A DNA stretch of 45,886 nucleotides from Dehalobacter sp. (GCA_023667845.1 JAMPIU010000039.1:1-45886); one strand, 5' to 3'; positions 16,394-24,570 are shown, numbered from the stretch's first letter. Notes: generated by a model not told the origin, from the letters alone. Made by a program: numbers and translations.

Positions 16394-17722
16394 TCATTCC
16401 CTATTAATGGAAGCTGCAGCTTTCTTAGCGATTAGTTGAGAAACTACAACACAGATCATTATCAAAAGAAACGGTACCGTTGCGAATACGATAAAGTTCG
16501 TTATCAAAGACGCTTCTTGGGCTATCAACATCCCTCCAGTCATCGGTGCGAAAGATCCGCCGAAACGCCCCACAGCATTAGCCCATCCTAATCCGGTTCC
16601 ACGGAAGGCAAGTGGGTAACTGACTGATATGAATGTAAAGATCAATCCCAATAACCCATACATACCAGCTCCAAGGACAAACAGAACAATTGATACCAGA
16701 ATTGTATCTAGTTTCAGCATCAAAAGCAGAACAACAAAGGCAGGAACCGCTGCATAGAAGGATAGTGTATTTTTAAGTCCAATTTTATTGGCTAACGGAC
16801 CCGATAGAAGAATACCAGGTATTGACCCGAGGCTGAAAGTGAAAAAGAACATGAGACTGGATCCTAAGTTATATCCTGCATCCATCATCATTTTTGGCAG
16901 CCATGTTACTAAGCCGTAAATGATAAACATACATAGTGCCATGATTGACCAATATAAAATAGTATTCACAGCCATGCCATCTCTAAATAAACTAAGGAAT
17001 GATCCTTTGTTGGAAGGATTGATTTCTACTTCGTATTGCTCGTCTATGCTAGGGGTGTGTTCAGGGGTAACTGATTTTAAGATCTTTTGAATTTTTTCTC
17101 TTTTACCGTCTTTTATCAATTTTTGCATAGATTCAGGTAAGTAAATAATACAAAAAACAATCAAAATCAGGGGAATAAAACCAATCAGAAACATTGGTCT
17201 CCACCCAAACGATGGCAAAATAGCCATACCTGCCAAAGTGCTCAACATTCTTCCAAGCGGCATTCCCAGAGTCGTCGCGTTAATCAATTGAACACGATTT
17301 TTTAAAGGACTATATTCAGCAAGCATCGCAAAGGTAACTGGGGCAATTCCGGCAGCACCCATTCCTGTTAAAACTTGGTATAAAGAAAACTGCCATACTG
17401 TTGTTGCAGTTCCCATCAGACCTGTGAACATCGCGTAAAAGCCAATAGCTAACATGAATACTTTTTTATTACCGATTTTATCAGCTAACATTCCAAATAT
17501 TATTCCGCCGGCAATCATTCCATATAGTGTATAACTACCAATTAGGCCGAAAACTGTTGGCTCAATACCAGTATCTTGAATCAGCGAAGGAAGGGAAGTA
17601 CTGTAAACCCCCTGAGCGTATCCATCAAATAATAGACCCAAGAAAGCTAATACCGCCACAATAACAAAAAATCTATTCATTTTGCTTTGGTCGATGGTTT
17701 TGGGAACATTTACAGTGCTCAA
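16394..17722 (-). CDS. MFS transporter, aromatic-acid/H+ symporter type
   Basis: The 442-aa protein has 12 predicted membrane helices. The N-terminal FDGYAQGVYSTSLPSLIQD and the loop 2-3 motif GMLADKIGNKK are typical of the AAHS branch, which imports benzoate-like acids; the second half repeats SGPLANKIGLKN. The central cytoplasmic loop (near residues 200-245) is charged. Substrate specificity is inferred only from family resemblance. It has no catabolic neighbours, and it lies between two copies of the palindrome-leader repeat, so it may have come in or been trapped as a cassette. Confidence 0.85.
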   Translation of the reverse strand: MSTVNVPKTIDQSKMNRFFVIVAVLAFLGLLFDGYAQGVYSTSLPSLIQDTGIEPTVFGLIGSYTLYGMIAGGIIFGMLADKIGNKKVFMLAIGFYAMFTGLMGTATTVWQFSLYQVLTGMGAAGIAPVTFAMLAEYSPLKNRVQLINATTLGMPLGRMLSTLAGMAILPSFGWRPMFLIGFIPLILIVFCIIYLPESMQKLIKDGKREKIQKILKSVTPEHTPSIDEQYEVEINPSNKGSFLSLFRDGMAVNTILYWSIMALCMFIIYGLVTWLPKMMMDAGYNLGSSLMFFFTFSLGSIPGILLSGPLANKIGLKNTLSFYAAVPAFVVLLLMLKLDTILVSIVLFVLGAGMYGLLGLIFTFISVSYPLAFRGTGLGWANAVGRFGGSFAPMTGGMLIAQEASLITNFIVFATVPFLLIMICVVVSQLIAKKAAASINRE

Positions 17723-17754
17723 TTAACTCATCTCCTTTTTATTGATCCTCATCT

Positions 17755-18057
17755 TTAAATTGCTTTCTTTGTCAGCGTTACCACTCCCCTTGCACTCCAG
17801 GTAATCCATTGGCAGATAAGATAGGATTTTTGGCGACTATTCTGCGTATCCCCTGCCACCCGGCGTGCAGTGGCATCGATTTGCGGATCTGATTGAACAG
17901 CTTCATCCAGGGTTACCCCATTAAAATAGGTGATTACCCAACCCTTACTCTTCGTCGGGTCGGAGACCGCATTTTGTCTAAAATAGTCATTGACCAGCGC
18001 CGTTATCTTTTGCGCAAGATTAGAGTTCAGGATATTCGGGTCCCCTGCCTGGTTATA
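17755..18057 (-). pseudogene. Unidentified coding remnant
   Basis: A reverse-strand frame of about 100 codons without an obvious start reads convincingly like protein: DPNILNSNLAQKITALVNDY, then KGWVITYFNGVTLDEAVQSD and IDATARRVAGDTQNSRQ. I cannot name the family. The 5' part is cut off close to the DUF2922 remnant on the other strand, so it looks like debris of a rearrangement. Confidence 0.45.
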
Positions 18058-18109
18058 TGGTTATTCTTCCCACAGGCTGGATTATTAGCCTTTTTAAAAG
18101 AATCTTTGA

Positions 18110-18301
18110 ACCGCCGGCGACACCACCTTCACCATTCCGATGCCGAAGCCGGACCTTACAGCCCAGGAAGTGGAAACGGCCATGGAGCTGATCGTGACAA
18201 AGAACATCTTCACCACCCCTAACGGCGACTTGACCGGCAAGCAAGATATCAAGATCATTGATACCACAATCAATAATCTTGATGATCCGCCCCAGGCCTA
18301 G
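18110..18301 (+). pseudogene. DUF2922 gene remnant
   Basis: Sixty-three codons read TAGDTTFTIPMPKPDLTAQE, then MELIVTKNIFTTPNGDLTG and IIDTTINNLDDPP, matching DUF2922, a short protein family of spore formers. A TGA precedes the fragment and the usual N-terminal strand is missing, so the gene is broken at its 5' end. Confidence 0.75.
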
Positions 18302-18401
18302 AGCGTTCCAGAGGACAAGCTAAACCAGGATAACGTTACCTCAGCCAAATTAGAACCAGCGGCCGCAAGGCCGTCTTTATTTATTTATTTCTTTCTTTAT
18401 T

Positions 18402-18498
18402 TCTTTCTTTATTTCCTTCAATAATCGAAGAATTTGAAATCGATTTCAAATTCTTCGATTATTGAAATTTTGCCGCATGGAAGATTCACATCGCAAGA
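18402..18498 (+). repeat. Palindrome-leader repeat, copy B, with a perfect 50-bp palindrome
   Basis: Positions 18417-18466 form a perfect palindrome without loop, centred on TTTGAAATC/GATTTCAAA and flanked by TTCAATAATCGAAGAA and its complement. It is preceded by TTTATTTCTTTC repeats and followed by CCGCATGGAAGATTCACATC, which is shared with copy A. A TTGACA and an AGGAGG before the DUF3102 gene follow directly. In a transcript it would be a 25-bp hairpin. Confidence 0.85.
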
Positions 18499-18552
18499 CT
18501 TGACAACATATCATGCGGGGTAAGAGTACTACCAGTAGGAGGATTATTAACC

Positions 18553-19094
18553 ATGAATGCTGATATAAACGATATAACCGAAAGGACGCCGGAGATTATC
18601 GCCGCTGAAATAACCATGATTAAAGAACAGGCCAAAAAATACATGTTAGTCAGCGCCATTGAAATAGGACGGCGCCTTTTGGAGGCCAAGGAAAAGATCC
18701 CTTATGGTAAATATGTTTCATGGCTGGAGAACGCCGTGCAGTATACCGAGCGCACAGCCTATCATCTTATGCGCATAGCGGAAGAATATGGTGCCGGTCT
18801 GTTCGGCTTCGCCGACCCAAGCGCATCGCCGAGATAGAACTTGAAAGCAAGATCTTAAAGCTCAACCTGTCCATGACCCAGGCAGACGCCCGCTTCGTTC
18901 TGATAGCCCAAGGATTCGACGATCTGTTTATCGCTATGAGCGAAATGGCCGCAGCGGACCCGAATGCTTTCAAGCTTTATTTAATTCATACCAACCAGTT
19001 TATATCAAAAATGTCGAAGAAGTTAAGTCGAATTGAGAAAGCTGCTCCCGCTGCTCCCGAAGTTCCGGCAACTCCTGAAGCTCCCGCCCCATGA
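18553..19094 (+). pseudogene. DUF3102-family gene, internally deleted and frameshifted
   Basis: The N-terminal part (EIIAAEITMIKEQAKKYMLV, GRRLLEAKEKIPYGKYVSWL, NAVQYTERTAYHLMRIAEEY) is standard DUF3102, a mobile-element-associated family. After LFGFADP the frame breaks at 18837. The C-terminal part (LNLSMTQADARFVLIAQGFD ...) resumes in another frame, with the middle of the family missing. A good AGGAGG precedes ATG 18553. The Pro/Ala-rich tail ends at 19094. Confidence 0.75.
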
Positions 19095-19199
19095 GCTCTC
19101 TTAAAAAAGCTGTCGGTCGGTGGAATTGTTGATAAGCTCCCCTTTGAGTAGACACCTGAAATAACAAAAATTCAGGACTACGTAAAGGGGAGTTTTTCT

Positions 19200-19886
19200 A
19201 TGGGAAGAAGAGTTCATTATGAAAAGAAATTGGAAGCAGTAGAAAAATACAAGCGAGGAGATGGAACCCAGGATAGCATAGCACGGGAATATGGAGTAAA
19301 GAAAGCTAGTTTTCAGCAATGGATAGCAAATTATGAGTCCATGGGTCCATCTGGGTTAGCACTCCAAAAGACAAATAACAGATACAGTTTGGAACTTAAA
19401 ACCACAGCAGTAGAGGCTTACATCCAGGGTGAAGGAAGCCTATTGGAGATATGTAAGAAGTTTAGCATCCGTGGTAAAGCACAACTTTTAGATTGGATAA
19501 CGATGTATAATGGTCATAAAGATTTTCGGGCTACCAGCGGCCGAGGTAGAGGAAGAGGGATGTATATGACCAAAGGACGGTTGACCACGTTAGATGAGCG
19601 GATTGAAATTGTCAGTTACTGCATAGCCAAAGGTAAGGACTACAGAGCAGCAATAGACAAGTATGAGATATCCTACCAGCAGATATATAGCTCGGTACGA
19701 AAGTATGAGGTAAAGGGAGTAGCCGGCCTTATCGACAAACGAGGGAAAAACAAGCCGATGGATGAAATGACTGAAGTCGAACGCCTTCGAGTAGAGAACA
19801 AGATGCTCAAAGCCGAGAACAAACAAAAAGAAATGGAAATTGCTGTGTTAAAAAAAGTCCAGGAGATCGAAAGGAGGCGGGGCTAA
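19200..19886 (+). CDS. IS3-family transposase OrfA
   Basis: The 228-aa DNA-binding subunit has two or three tandem helix-turn-helix units (DSIAREYGVKKASFQQWI, LEICKKFSIRGKAQLLDWI, AAIDKYEISYQQIYSSVRKY). A C-terminal leucine-zipper coil (VERLRVENKMLKAENKQKEM) follows. A run of seven A (19850-19856) near the end is a likely -1 slippery site for making the OrfAB fusion. GGGGAG precedes ATG 19200. Confidence 0.9.
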   Translation: MGRRVHYEKKLEAVEKYKRGDGTQDSIAREYGVKKASFQQWIANYESMGPSGLALQKTNNRYSLELKTTAVEAYIQGEGSLLEICKKFSIRGKAQLLDWITMYNGHKDFRATSGRGRGRGMYMTKGRLTTLDERIEIVSYCIAKGKDYRAAIDKYEISYQQIYSSVRKYEVKGVAGLIDKRGKNKPMDEMTEVERLRVENKMLKAENKQKEMEIAVLKKVQEIERRRG

Positions 19887-19927
19887 GCGGTGTCCGGCAG
19901 GAAAGGCTTTACCTAGCTGTAAAGGAG

Positions 19928-20773
19928 TTGCACGAAAAAGAAAGATACCCGGTAGAAAATATTTGTAGGATATTAGACCTGAATAGGTCCTCCTATTACA
20001 AATGGCTTCACCGCAGCAAGAGTGTCAGTGAGTATGAGAACGAAGATCTTCTTCACAAGCTTGGTTATCTTTACGCAGAATTTAACGGAATATATGGATA
20101 CCGGAGACTGACAGATGAACTGAATGCCCGGTACAAGACCAACTACAACTACAAGCGTATATACCGTCTTACCCAACTGGTGGGATTAAAAGCAGTTATC
20201 CGCAGAAAACGTCCGCAATACCAACGTTCCACGCCGGAAGTTACAACTGAGAACCTTCTTAATCGTGACTTTATAGCTAAAAACCTTAACGAGAAATGGT
20301 TGACTGACGTTACGGAATTCAAGTATGGAGATCATTCAAAGTTGTATCTGAGCGCTATCCTTGATCTTAAAGATAACGGTATTGTCTCTTTCACCATGGG
20401 CCGGAGTAACAATAACCAACTCGTATTTGACACCTTCGATTTGGCCATTTCCAGATACCCTAACGCTCACCCTCTATTCCATAGTGACCGAGGTTATCAA
20501 TATACAAGTAAACAATTCAGAACCAGATTGGATAGAGCTGGAATGAAACAAAGCATGTCCCGTGTTGGCCGCTGCATCGACAATGGCCCTATGGAAGGCT
20601 TCTGGGGTATTCTCAAATGTGAGATGTTCTACCTTGGAAACTTCAGGGATTATGACAGCCTTGCAGCAGCCATTGAGAGCTACATATATTTTTATAACTA
20701 CAAACGACGGCAAAAAAAGTTAAATAAATTGGCTCCAATGACCTATCGCCAGTTGCTCGAAAATGTTGCATAA
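19928..20773 (+). CDS. IS3-family transposase OrfB (DDE integrase)
   Basis: This is the catalytic subunit with an rve integrase core. WLTDVTEFKYGD gives the first Asp, LFHSDRGYQYTS the second, and NGPMEGFWGILKCE the Glu of DDE. The HTH_21 region YGYRRLTDELNARY precedes it. The -1 frame is open back to the A7 run at 19850, so translation probably enters by frameshifting rather than at the TTG at 19928. Confidence 0.92.
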   Translation: MHEKERYPVENICRILDLNRSSYYKWLHRSKSVSEYENEDLLHKLGYLYAEFNGIYGYRRLTDELNARYKTNYNYKRIYRLTQLVGLKAVIRRKRPQYQRSTPEVTTENLLNRDFIAKNLNEKWLTDVTEFKYGDHSKLYLSAILDLKDNGIVSFTMGRSNNNQLVFDTFDLAISRYPNAHPLFHSDRGYQYTSKQFRTRLDRAGMKQSMSRVGRCIDNGPMEGFWGILKCEMFYLGNFRDYDSLAAAIESYIYFYNYKRRQKKLNKLAPMTYRQLLENVA

Positions 20774-20886
20774 AAAACTGGACCCCGTTTTTGACGAAGT
20801 CCAGTGATAGCGATTTTCATTTTTTCATCTGTCTACTTGACAGGGAGCGGTTCATGTGTCCCACGATTGGCAGCTTTATTTCTTAA

Positions 20887-21015
20887 AACAAACAGCTCGT
20901 TTTCGGAAATAACAAACTGAGTACTATTCCAAATATTGCCAAAGGCAAGATCCTCATTCCAAAATATTTGTTGAGTGAACTCGACTGGTTAGAACAAAGA
21001 GAAGATAAACAATAA
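20887..21015 (+). pseudogene. Small C-terminal fragment, excisionase/HTH-like
   Basis: Forty-two codons after a stop read LSTIPNIAKGKILIPKYLLS and end WLEQREDKQ. The pattern K-G-K-I-L-I-P-K then a helix resembles the end of small winged-helix excisionase-type proteins. The front half is missing and an IS3 element lies just upstream. Confidence 0.35.
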
Positions 21016-21020
21016 AAAAA

Positions 21021-21806
21021 TTAAACAATCTTCACATGTTCTACCAACATAGGTTCGTACATCATAATTGCATGATTTTCCGTGACAAAATCATCACCTA
21101 TTTGATTATCATCAAGATCAAACACCTTACGTCTAATAATGTTGTGACGCATGTAACCTCCCCACCATTCCTGTGTGATCAAATGGTCACTTTCGTAAAC
21201 CTCATATTTGGGGGTCAATGGTTGTTCACATCGCCATTCGCCTTCTAAATCCGATTCCCCTACCCTTATTAGAAGCTGATATTTGTATTGGGTATCGTTC
21301 TTTATTTGGAGATCTATATAATTGTAAACAATTGTGGCCCCACTTCCGAATGGTTGAGTTCGATTGGCGTCCGGGAATATGTCGTGTGTGTGACGCCATC
21401 GTTCCGTAACCCGCAATGGCGTATGTAAGGTCATCCAATAAATAAGATTTGAGAGTTGGCACAGGCCTCCTCCTACTCCGGGAACGAACGAACCGTTATG
21501 TAGGACCATTCCTTCGGTGAAACCTTTTCTCTTTGTCGGTTTACCTATTAAACGCCAAACGGAAAGTGTCTCTCCTGGTTTGAGAATTAGGCCATTTATC
21601 TTTGCCGTAGCCAACTTCAAATTGGTTACTTTGTTTTCCTGCAACCACATATCAACATTTCGGAGGCGCCGATACAATGGGGTGCTATGTTCTGCCACTT
21701 TGAAACGAAGTTGACCCGACTGGAAAGTTACCGCATACTGTGTTGACTTGACAAAAAACCATTGAAGGTAACGACGCACTGTAAAGTAAATCCTTCCTAA
21801 AAACAA
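21021..21806 (-). CDS. vanW: VanW-family protein
   Basis: The 261-aa protein carries the VanW domain: NLKLATAKINGLILKPGETL near residue 60, GGGLCQLSNLIYWMTLHTPL near 115, and GSGATIVYNYIDLQIKNDT near 155. VanW is named from vancomycin-resistance clusters but is widespread without van genes and its role is unclear. No other van genes lie here. The first residues are basic and somewhat hydrophobic, without a clear signal peptide. Confidence 0.85.
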   Translation of the reverse strand: MFLGRIYFTVRRYLQWFFVKSTQYAVTFQSGQLRFKVAEHSTPLYRRLRNVDMWLQENKVTNLKLATAKINGLILKPGETLSVWRLIGKPTKRKGFTEGMVLHNGSFVPGVGGGLCQLSNLIYWMTLHTPLRVTERWRHTHDIFPDANRTQPFGSGATIVYNYIDLQIKNDTQYKYQLLIRVGESDLEGEWRCEQPLTPKYEVYESDHLITQEWWGGYMRHNIIRRKVFDLDDNQIGDDFVTENHAIMMYEPMLVEHVKIV

Positions 21807-22044
21807 TCGAAACTTCGAACGATTAACCGGCTTTTTTGACGGATATATTGACTTAATAGCCAGAACGTTTCACTTCCTCCCTAACGCGGATAGGTCATAC
21901 ACTGTTAGACGGCGATGCTTTTTATCTTGCCTAAAGAAAAATATCCTACTTTATTATAATAAATATTAACACATATTATAGGATGAATGACAGGAATAGT
22001 GCTGAGATTGATTTTCTTATTGATAACGGTAGGATGTAATTCCC

Positions 22045-22209
22045 ATGGAAGTAAAAGCCGAAGTGAATCTGCAGGCAAAAAGTTTGAAGACTTTTCGCGA
22101 AAAATTCAATCCGAAAATTTCATTGCGTATTTCAATGGCAGATTACAAAAAAGAGGATTGGCTGATAAATTTGCCTCTTTACGCGATTGGGACTATCGAT
22201 AAGGTTTAA
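22045..22209 (+). CDS. Small hypothetical protein (54 aa)
   Basis: The reading frame MEVKAEVNLQAKSLKTFR ... ISMADYKKEDWLINLPLYAI ... DKV looks like a compact folded protein. A TAGGATG site lies 7-8 nt before ATG 22045. A longer ORF in another frame covers the same DNA but has an improbable composition. I do not know the family. It lies between vanW and the recombinase remnant, with a terminator 115 bp downstream. Confidence 0.5.
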   Translation: MEVKAEVNLQAKSLKTFREKFNPKISLRISMADYKKEDWLINLPLYAIGTIDKV

Positions 22210-22324
22210 CAGAAAAGCAAGACGGATTTGCTCTGATTTATTTTACTGCTGACCACCAGTTTGTTAGAATGTGTTAGAATCGGTGCTAGAATAAGTAAAT
22301 ATAAATATGCGGTTTATAAACTTA

Positions 22325-22349
22325 AGCCGCCCTTCGGGGCGGTTTTTTT
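22325..22349 (+). terminator. Intrinsic terminator
   Basis: A CCGCCC-TTCG-GGGCGG stem-loop is flanked by AAG and a run of seven T, with a UUCG-type tetraloop. It ends the transcript of the small gene at 22045. Confidence 0.9.
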
Positions 22350-22431
22350 ATGCCTGTAAGGAGGTGATCGTGGCAAGATAAACAAGATTAACCCATGCAT
22401 TCCTGGCGTAATACCCCGCTGTGCGGCTCCT

Positions 22432-22528
22432 GGTTTTTGCCGCAATAATAGTCGGCGACACGGGACAGCGGCAAAAACCGCGGTGAAGCGAAGGCTGAAA
22501 AGAGATGCTGAAATGCGCCTCTTTTCAG
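22432..22528 (+). repeat. Two consecutive perfect inverted repeats before the recombinase remnant
   Basis: GGTTTTTGCCGC (22432-22443) pairs with GCGGCAAAAACC (22468-22479), and CTGAAAAGAG (22495-22504) pairs with CTCTTTTCAG (22519-22528). They lie between a terminator and the truncated recombinase. They may be recombinase arm sites, IS ends or a structured leader. Confidence 0.6.
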
Positions 22529-22887
22529 GCCAAGCGAAGCCGCCAACGGGGGACCGAAAGCTATTTAAGAAAAGCTACGATAATACCTACACCGACTATG
22601 TCTGTGTGGATGAGATGGGCAAGCTGTTTCACCCCAACTACATCACCAGGCATTTCGGATATCTGTTGAAGCGGTATCAATTTAGAAAAATTCGCTTTCA
22701 CGATTTGCATCACTCCTGCGCCAGTTTGTTTTTGACGCATGGCATTCCCATGAAAGCGATTCAGGAGTGGCTCGGCCATTCCACTTTCGCGACCACGGCG
22801 GATATCTACTCGCACGTGGATTTCAGTTCCAAGCAGGAATCAGTAAAGCCATCAGTGCCGCCTTTGGCAAACAGAAAAAACCGATAA
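22483..22887 (+). pseudogene. Tyrosine recombinase (integrase), C-terminal fragment, inactive
   Basis: The convincing part starts near 22560 (YTDYVCVDEMGKLFHPNYIT) and covers the C-terminal catalytic half: IRFHDLHHSCASLFLTHGI, MKAIQEWLGHSTFATTADIY with the nucleophile Tyr, then SHVDFSSKQ. The N-terminal arm-binding and core-binding domains are missing. The H-x-x-R of the catalytic box reads HDLHH instead of HDLRH, so an essential Arg is lost. This is a dead element integrase. Confidence 0.82.
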
Positions 22888-22980
22888 CAGATGCTGTCAG
22901 AGCGTGAAGAACCGGAGGCGACCCAAGAGAAGGTACACGAATCGGAATGACCATAAGTATGATATAACAGGAGAGAGAAA

Positions 22981-23316
22981 ATGGATCAAGATTATTTGGC
23001 GTTATTAAAAGACTGCCCGGAAACGCTCTCATTACAGCATTTCCGGGCAGTCGCATATATCAGCAAACGAAAAGCAAAATGGCTGCTGGAAAACGGAATA
23101 ATTCCCTGCCAGGATTCGGGAAAACAGACCCGTCGCTTTCTGATTCGACGCAGCGTTGTTGCGGAGTTTCTTCGGCGGCAGGACGCGGGAGAGTTGGAAG
23201 CTGTCATCCCTGTTGGCGCGTTCAACGGCAAACCTCCCACTGTTGATTCGTCATCTCTCATGGAACCGGAGGAGTTATTTCCTTTTCTGCTTGATGAGTG
23301 GGCGGACGAACTTTAG
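22981..23316 (+). CDS. Excisionase-like helix-turn-helix protein
   Basis: The 111-aa protein has a MerR/excisionase-type winged helix: SLQHFRAVAYISKRKAKWLL, then GIIPCQDSGKQTRRFLIRRS and VVAEFLRR. An acidic C-terminal tail follows. Such proteins accompany integrases in Clostridial integrative elements. Here it lies 93 bp after the recombinase remnant, in the same direction, behind AGGAGAGAG. It seems intact although its presumed partner is broken. Confidence 0.65.
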   Translation: MDQDYLALLKDCPETLSLQHFRAVAYISKRKAKWLLENGIIPCQDSGKQTRRFLIRRSVVAEFLRRQDAGELEAVIPVGAFNGKPPTVDSSSLMEPEELFPFLLDEWADEL

Positions 23317-23396
23317 TAATTTGAACCATCCTCTGAAGACTTTGTGAGTACCTTCTCCTTTGGCTTTGAACCCAACAAAGGCTTTTTTAAATCTAA

Positions 23397-23586
23397 AAAT
23401 CGTACGGAATTTCAGTACTGAAAGAATGGCTATTCCAGGTAAGAAAAAGAGAGCCCAATTTGTTTGCACATTGGGCCCTCTATAGGAAATCTATGTATGA
23501 GTGAATGATCGGAGCCGATATGAACCGAGAGGTTCACGTATGGATCTGAGAGAGCCTCGAGGTGAATCTCCCCTTGGCTACTCGAC
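23397..23586 (+). mobile_element. Group II intron remnant: reverse transcriptase tail and domains V-VI
   Basis: Positions 23397-23504 encode the end of a group II intron protein (KEWLFQVRKREPNLFAHWAL..). Seven bases later domain V begins with GAGCCGATATG, AACC-GAGA-GGTT and CACGTATGG, keeping the catalytic AGC. Domain VI and the 3' end CTACTCGAC follow at about 23586. All upstream intron domains and most of the protein are absent. The last intron base is estimated. Confidence 0.78.
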
Positions 23587-23625
23587 TGGAAGGCCGGCCA
23601 TTCAAATAATGGATGGCCTCCTATC

Positions 23626-24570
23626 CTATTTTTCATTCAAAGCTCGGGTAAGTTCCGGAACAATTTCATACAAATCTCCGGCAATACCATAGTCGCTGTA
23701 ACGGAACATAGGGGCTCGAGGGTCCTTGTTGATGCATACAATGACCCGGGACTCGTTCACGCCGACCATATGCTGGGTTTGACCGGAAATACCCACAGCA
23801 ATGTATAGTTCCGGCTTAAGCTGAATCCCGGAGACCCCGATGTACGGCTCACCTTCCGCAAAGGGCGGATTTCCTTCGGTAACAGGACGTGAATAGCCAA
23901 CCTCACCGCCGAGCGCATCGGCGAGCCCTCTGGCCAGCCCGAGGTCTTCCTTGGTGGCAAAACCTCTTCCAGCCCCAACAACAATCTTCGCCGCGCCAAT
24001 ATTGGAGGCATTTGATTTTTTAGGTTTACTCTCCAGCTTGGTTATTTGGGTCACAGGCTCAACGAATTCAACGTGTTCCAGTTGGTCGCTGCGGGAAGTG
24101 TCGGCTACAGCCTTAGTAAAAACTCCCGAACGGACTGTTGCAATAAGCGTACCCCCCAACGGTTGTTCAACACGTATGACGGCTCCGCCCAGAATTATAT
24201 GCCGAACCTGAAATGATCCATCTACCACTTTTATTTCCTTAGCGTTTACTATTGCTGCCATATCGAGAGCAGCTGCCACACGGCCGGCAACGGCCTTTCC
24301 TCTTGTGGTCGCCGCAACCAGAAAAGCCGCTGGTTTTTCGGTCATGATAAGTTTATTGAGGGTTGGCACAAAATCGTCGATGATTCTATTGCCTATCTCA
24401 CCGAGCCAGTATACTTTATCTGCTCCCATAGAAGCTGCCGACATGGCCTCAGATTCTGAACCGATGATTATGGCAGCTATGCTCCCCCCGCTTGTCCCAA
24501 CGAGCTTGTTGGCCCCGCCCAACATTTCAGGCAGCAATGTTGCGTTGTCCGAAAATATAAAGATATTCAT
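23626..24570 (-). CDS. fixB: Electron transfer flavoprotein alpha subunit, FixB type
   Basis: The 314-aa FAD-binding subunit pairs with FixA. The N-terminal half carries MAAIVNAKEIKVVDG. The C-terminal FAD domain shows KIVVGAGRGFATKEDLGLAR, GYSRPVTEGNPPF and the strongly conserved SGQTQHMVGV, then NKDPRAPMFRYSDYGIAGDL. In FixABCX systems the complex takes electrons from NADH or an acyl-CoA partner and splits them between quinone (via FixC) and a low-potential acceptor (via FixX). It lies 32 bp behind fixA on the reverse strand. Confidence 0.93.
   Translation of the reverse strand: MNIFIFSDNATLLPEMLGGANKLVGTSGGSIAAIIIGSESEAMSAASMGADKVYWLGEIGNRIIDDFVPTLNKLIMTEKPAAFLVAATTRGKAVAGRVAAALDMAAIVNAKEIKVVDGSFQVRHIILGGAVIRVEQPLGGTLIATVRSGVFTKAVADTSRSDQLEHVEFVEPVTQITKLESKPKKSNASNIGAAKIVVGAGRGFATKEDLGLARGLADALGGEVGYSRPVTEGNPPFAEGEPYIGVSGIQLKPELYIAVGISGQTQHMVGVNESRVIVCINKDPRAPMFRYSDYGIAGDLYEIVPELTRALNEK

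Larger units (their letters stand above)
19130..20854 (+). mobile_element. Complete IS3-family insertion sequence (1725 bp)
   Basis: The terminal inverted repeats start TGATAAGCTCCCCTTTGAGTA on the left and, on the other strand, TGAACCGCTCCCTGTCAAGTA on the right; both continue GACA..TGAAA. A 3-bp direct repeat TGT flanks the element (19127-19129 and 20855-20857). The two reading frames are orfA and orfB in the -1 arrangement. Both look intact, so the element may be active or recently arrived. Confidence 0.88.

Noticed and set aside
21021-21806. Evidence of a vancomycin-resistance cluster
   Set aside because: Only vanW is present; no ligase, dehydrogenase, dipeptidase or two-component genes lie nearby, and VanW is common without resistance.
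21987-22202. A 71-codon ORF starting MTGIVLRLIFLL with a lipoprotein-like start
   Set aside because: The overlapping 54-codon frame has a ribosome site and protein-like composition; after the first 20 residues this one is Ser/Arg/Lys-rich nonsense.
23275-23469. A 64-codon hydrophobic reverse ORF
   Set aside because: It is antisense to the group II intron protein tail.
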